The notes under the pieces: model-generated
The model's database searches: none
Seen by the model: only the letters and a program-made list of their open reading frames with translations
What the model was told of the DNA's origin: nothing
Program-made: the position numbers and the translations under genes
Shown: positions 5,139 to 6,344 of the stretch, in pieces
Position numbering within the stretch: the first letter of the stretch is position 1
How the letters are laid out: every line of letters begins with the position of its first letter
Assembly: GCA_016780605.1 (NCBI GenBank)
Contig: JADHLS010000319.1
Location: 1-6,344 of the forward strand
DNA length: 6,344 bases
Reading direction: 5' to 3'
DNA from: Reyranella sp.
GTDB taxonomy: Bacteria > Pseudomonadota > Alphaproteobacteria > Reyranellales > Reyranellaceae

Positions 5139-6344
5139 TCACCACGTCATGCGCACGCCGGCGGTGATGGCCTGGGCGCTGTCCTGGCCGGCGATGTTGC
5201 CCTCGTAGCGGAGATAGATCGAGGTCGCGTCGGCGATCGCGGTGTTGGCCGAGAGCCCCAGCACGATGCCGTCGCGCTGCGGCGAGACGCCGAAGGTCGT
5301 GAACGGCATCGCGGGAGCACCGGCCAGGGTCGCCGTCACCGGCCGGCCGACATCGGCATACTCATGGCTCCAGCCCAGCCGGAACTGCATCGCGAGCTTC
5401 TCCCGCCAGCCCAGGTCCATCGCACCGCCGAGCTGCGCCCCCAGCACCGAGCGCAGCGAGTTGGTGGTCTGCTGCGCCACCGTGAGACTCAAGGACTGCG
5501 CGCCGGTCTCGGTGAAGGCGTTCTGGGTGCCGGTGTAGGCCTGCAGCCGGGCGAATGGTGTGACGAAGGCGTTGGCCGCCGTCCCAATGTCGAAGCGATA
5601 GCCGGACTCGAGCTGGCCGTACCATTGGTTGGCGCCGGTCTGGCCCAGCGCCGTGCGCGGCTGCAGGCCGGGGATGCTGATCGGCCGCCACATCTGGTTG
5701 CCTGAGTAGGCGTAGCCCACGAGCGCATCGGCATAGACCTTGTCCTGGGCGTAGTTGCCGTAGAGGCCGACATTGAAGGTGTCGCTCTTGCTCTGCCCGG
5801 CGAAGCCCGAGACCCACTGCGTGCCGGACGTGTAGCCCGCGGTCACGCCGAGCCTTGTGGAGGACGTGATCACGCGATCGATGCCGGCCGCGAAGCCACC
5901 AGCGTTGTAGGTGACGCCGCCGACCGGTGCGTTGGCGCCGATGGTGCCGAAGCCGCCGATACCACCGCCCCACGCGCCCCACTGCGGCAGCGCATTGGGA
6001 TCGCAGGCGACATCGCAGGCTTCAGCCAGCGCCACGCGGCTGCCGCCGAACGATGCGCTACCGCCGGTCTGACCGGCGAAGTTGTTCATGAAGAGCTGGG
6101 CGCCCTGCACCATCGAGCTCGACAGGCCGGCGTAATTGTTGCCCGAGAGCTGCTGCAGCACCGATTGTGCCGCCTGGTCGGTGACGACGTTGGTCGCCAT
6201 GGCGCTCAGCACCTGGGCGAAGTCGCCGGTGGCGTTGTTGACGTTGGCGTCGAGCACCGTGCCCACCGCGTACTGGATCGGGTTCACCGCCGCCGCCGCG
6301 AAGCCGCCGATCTGCAGCGTAAGATAGGCGTTGTTGGCGTCGTA
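5139..6344 (-). CDS. Autotransporter, C-terminal part with outer-membrane beta-barrel (5' end outside window)
   Basis: This frame is open from the right edge to the TGA at 5141-5139, giving 401 readable residues. The GTG at 6287-6285 is an internal valine, not a start: 19 further in-frame codons upstream, including YDANNAYLTLQIGGF, match the junction seen in autotransporters. The visible part begins with a helical linker (AVGTVLDANVNNATGDF, QAAQSVLQQLSGNNYAGLSS), which threads the barrel or folds the passenger. From about residue 121 (QWGAWGG) to the end lies the PF03797-type barrel of roughly 280 residues. It has alternating aromatic strands such as GVTAGYTSG, YADALVGYAYSG, QWYGQLESGYRFD and YLRYEGNIAGQ, and the last strand ends in RMTW. 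The terminal aromatic is the usual outer-membrane assembly signal. Its job is to insert in the outer membrane and expose the upstream passenger, whose nature cannot be told from this window. A cysteine pair (CDVAC, visible residues 110-114) lies just before the barrel. Confidence 0.93.
   Translation of the reverse strand, partial: YDANNAYLTLQIGGFAAAAVNPIQYAVGTVLDANVNNATGDFAQVLSAMATNVVTDQAAQSVLQQLSGNNYAGLSSSMVQGAQLFMNNFAGQTGGSASFGGSRVALAEACDVACDPNALPQWGAWGGGIGGFGTIGANAPVGGVTYNAGGFAAGIDRVITSSTRLGVTAGYTSGTQWVSGFAGQSKSDTFNVGLYGNYAQDKVYADALVGYAYSGNQMWRPISIPGLQPRTALGQTGANQWYGQLESGYRFDIGTAANAFVTPFARLQAYTGTQNAFTETGAQSLSLTVAQQTTNSLRSVLGAQLGGAMDLGWREKLAMQFRLGWSHEYADVGRPVTATLAGAPAMPFTTFGVSPQRDGIVLGLSANTAIADATSIYLRYEGNIAGQDSAQAITAGVRMTW

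Noticed and set aside
5115..5705. A 196-codon plus-strand open frame opposite the autotransporter
   Set aside because: The minus strand encodes an unmistakable beta-barrel ending in an aromatic residue. The plus frame is low-complexity R/G/A/H-rich sequence.
6285..6287. GTG as the start of a 382-residue autotransporter
   Set aside because: The frame stays open for 19 more codons to the window edge, and those codons encode typical autotransporter linker sequence. No ribosome binding site precedes the GTG.
1..6344. CRISPR array, tRNA or rRNA gene, insertion sequence ends or attachment sites
   Set aside because: No regularly spaced repeats, cloverleaf-like segments, transposase or integrase reading frames, or terminal inverted repeats were seen.

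Overview
The base composition is very GC-rich, with third codon positions dominated by G and C. The gene content (a MetE-like zinc methyltransferase-fold protein, a beta-lactamase-fold lipoprotein and an autotransporter barrel) indicates a Gram-negative bacterium, most likely an alphaproteobacterium. A Reyranella/Rhodospirillales-like source is a guess from sequence style, not something the window proves.

Layout, left to right. (1) A forward gene at 4-933 for an unrecognised soluble protein, which may continue upstream of the window, followed by a strong hairpin at 979-1007. (2) A gap at 934-1292 with no intact gene. Its minus strand carries what looks like a decayed small antitoxin-like gene, readable only across two frames and truncated at its 3' end. 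(3) A minus-strand gene at 1293-2462 for a stand-alone MetE C-terminal-domain protein with the complete zinc-ligand set. (4) A 59-base divergent intergenic stretch, then a forward lipoprotein serine hydrolase of the beta-lactamase/NylB type, best started at 2522. (5) A forward gene for a 346-residue protein of unknown function, best started at 3924 behind a clear ribosome binding site; its codon use is looser than its neighbours'. (6) A convergent gap at 4965-5138 whose minus strand appears to hold the broken end of a winged-helix transcription regulator. (7) The C-terminal 401 residues of a minus-strand autotransporter, from 5139 to the right edge, including the whole outer-membrane beta-barrel; the passenger lies outside the window.

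No operon can be demonstrated. Genes 2 and 3 are divergent and could share a control region. The unknown gene and the autotransporter are convergent. There are no tRNA or rRNA genes, CRISPR arrays or recognisable insertion sequences. The window reads as ordinary accessory chromosome with two probable gene relics. I found no convincing multi-gene novel system; the least explained items are the two unrecognised proteins and the two relics.
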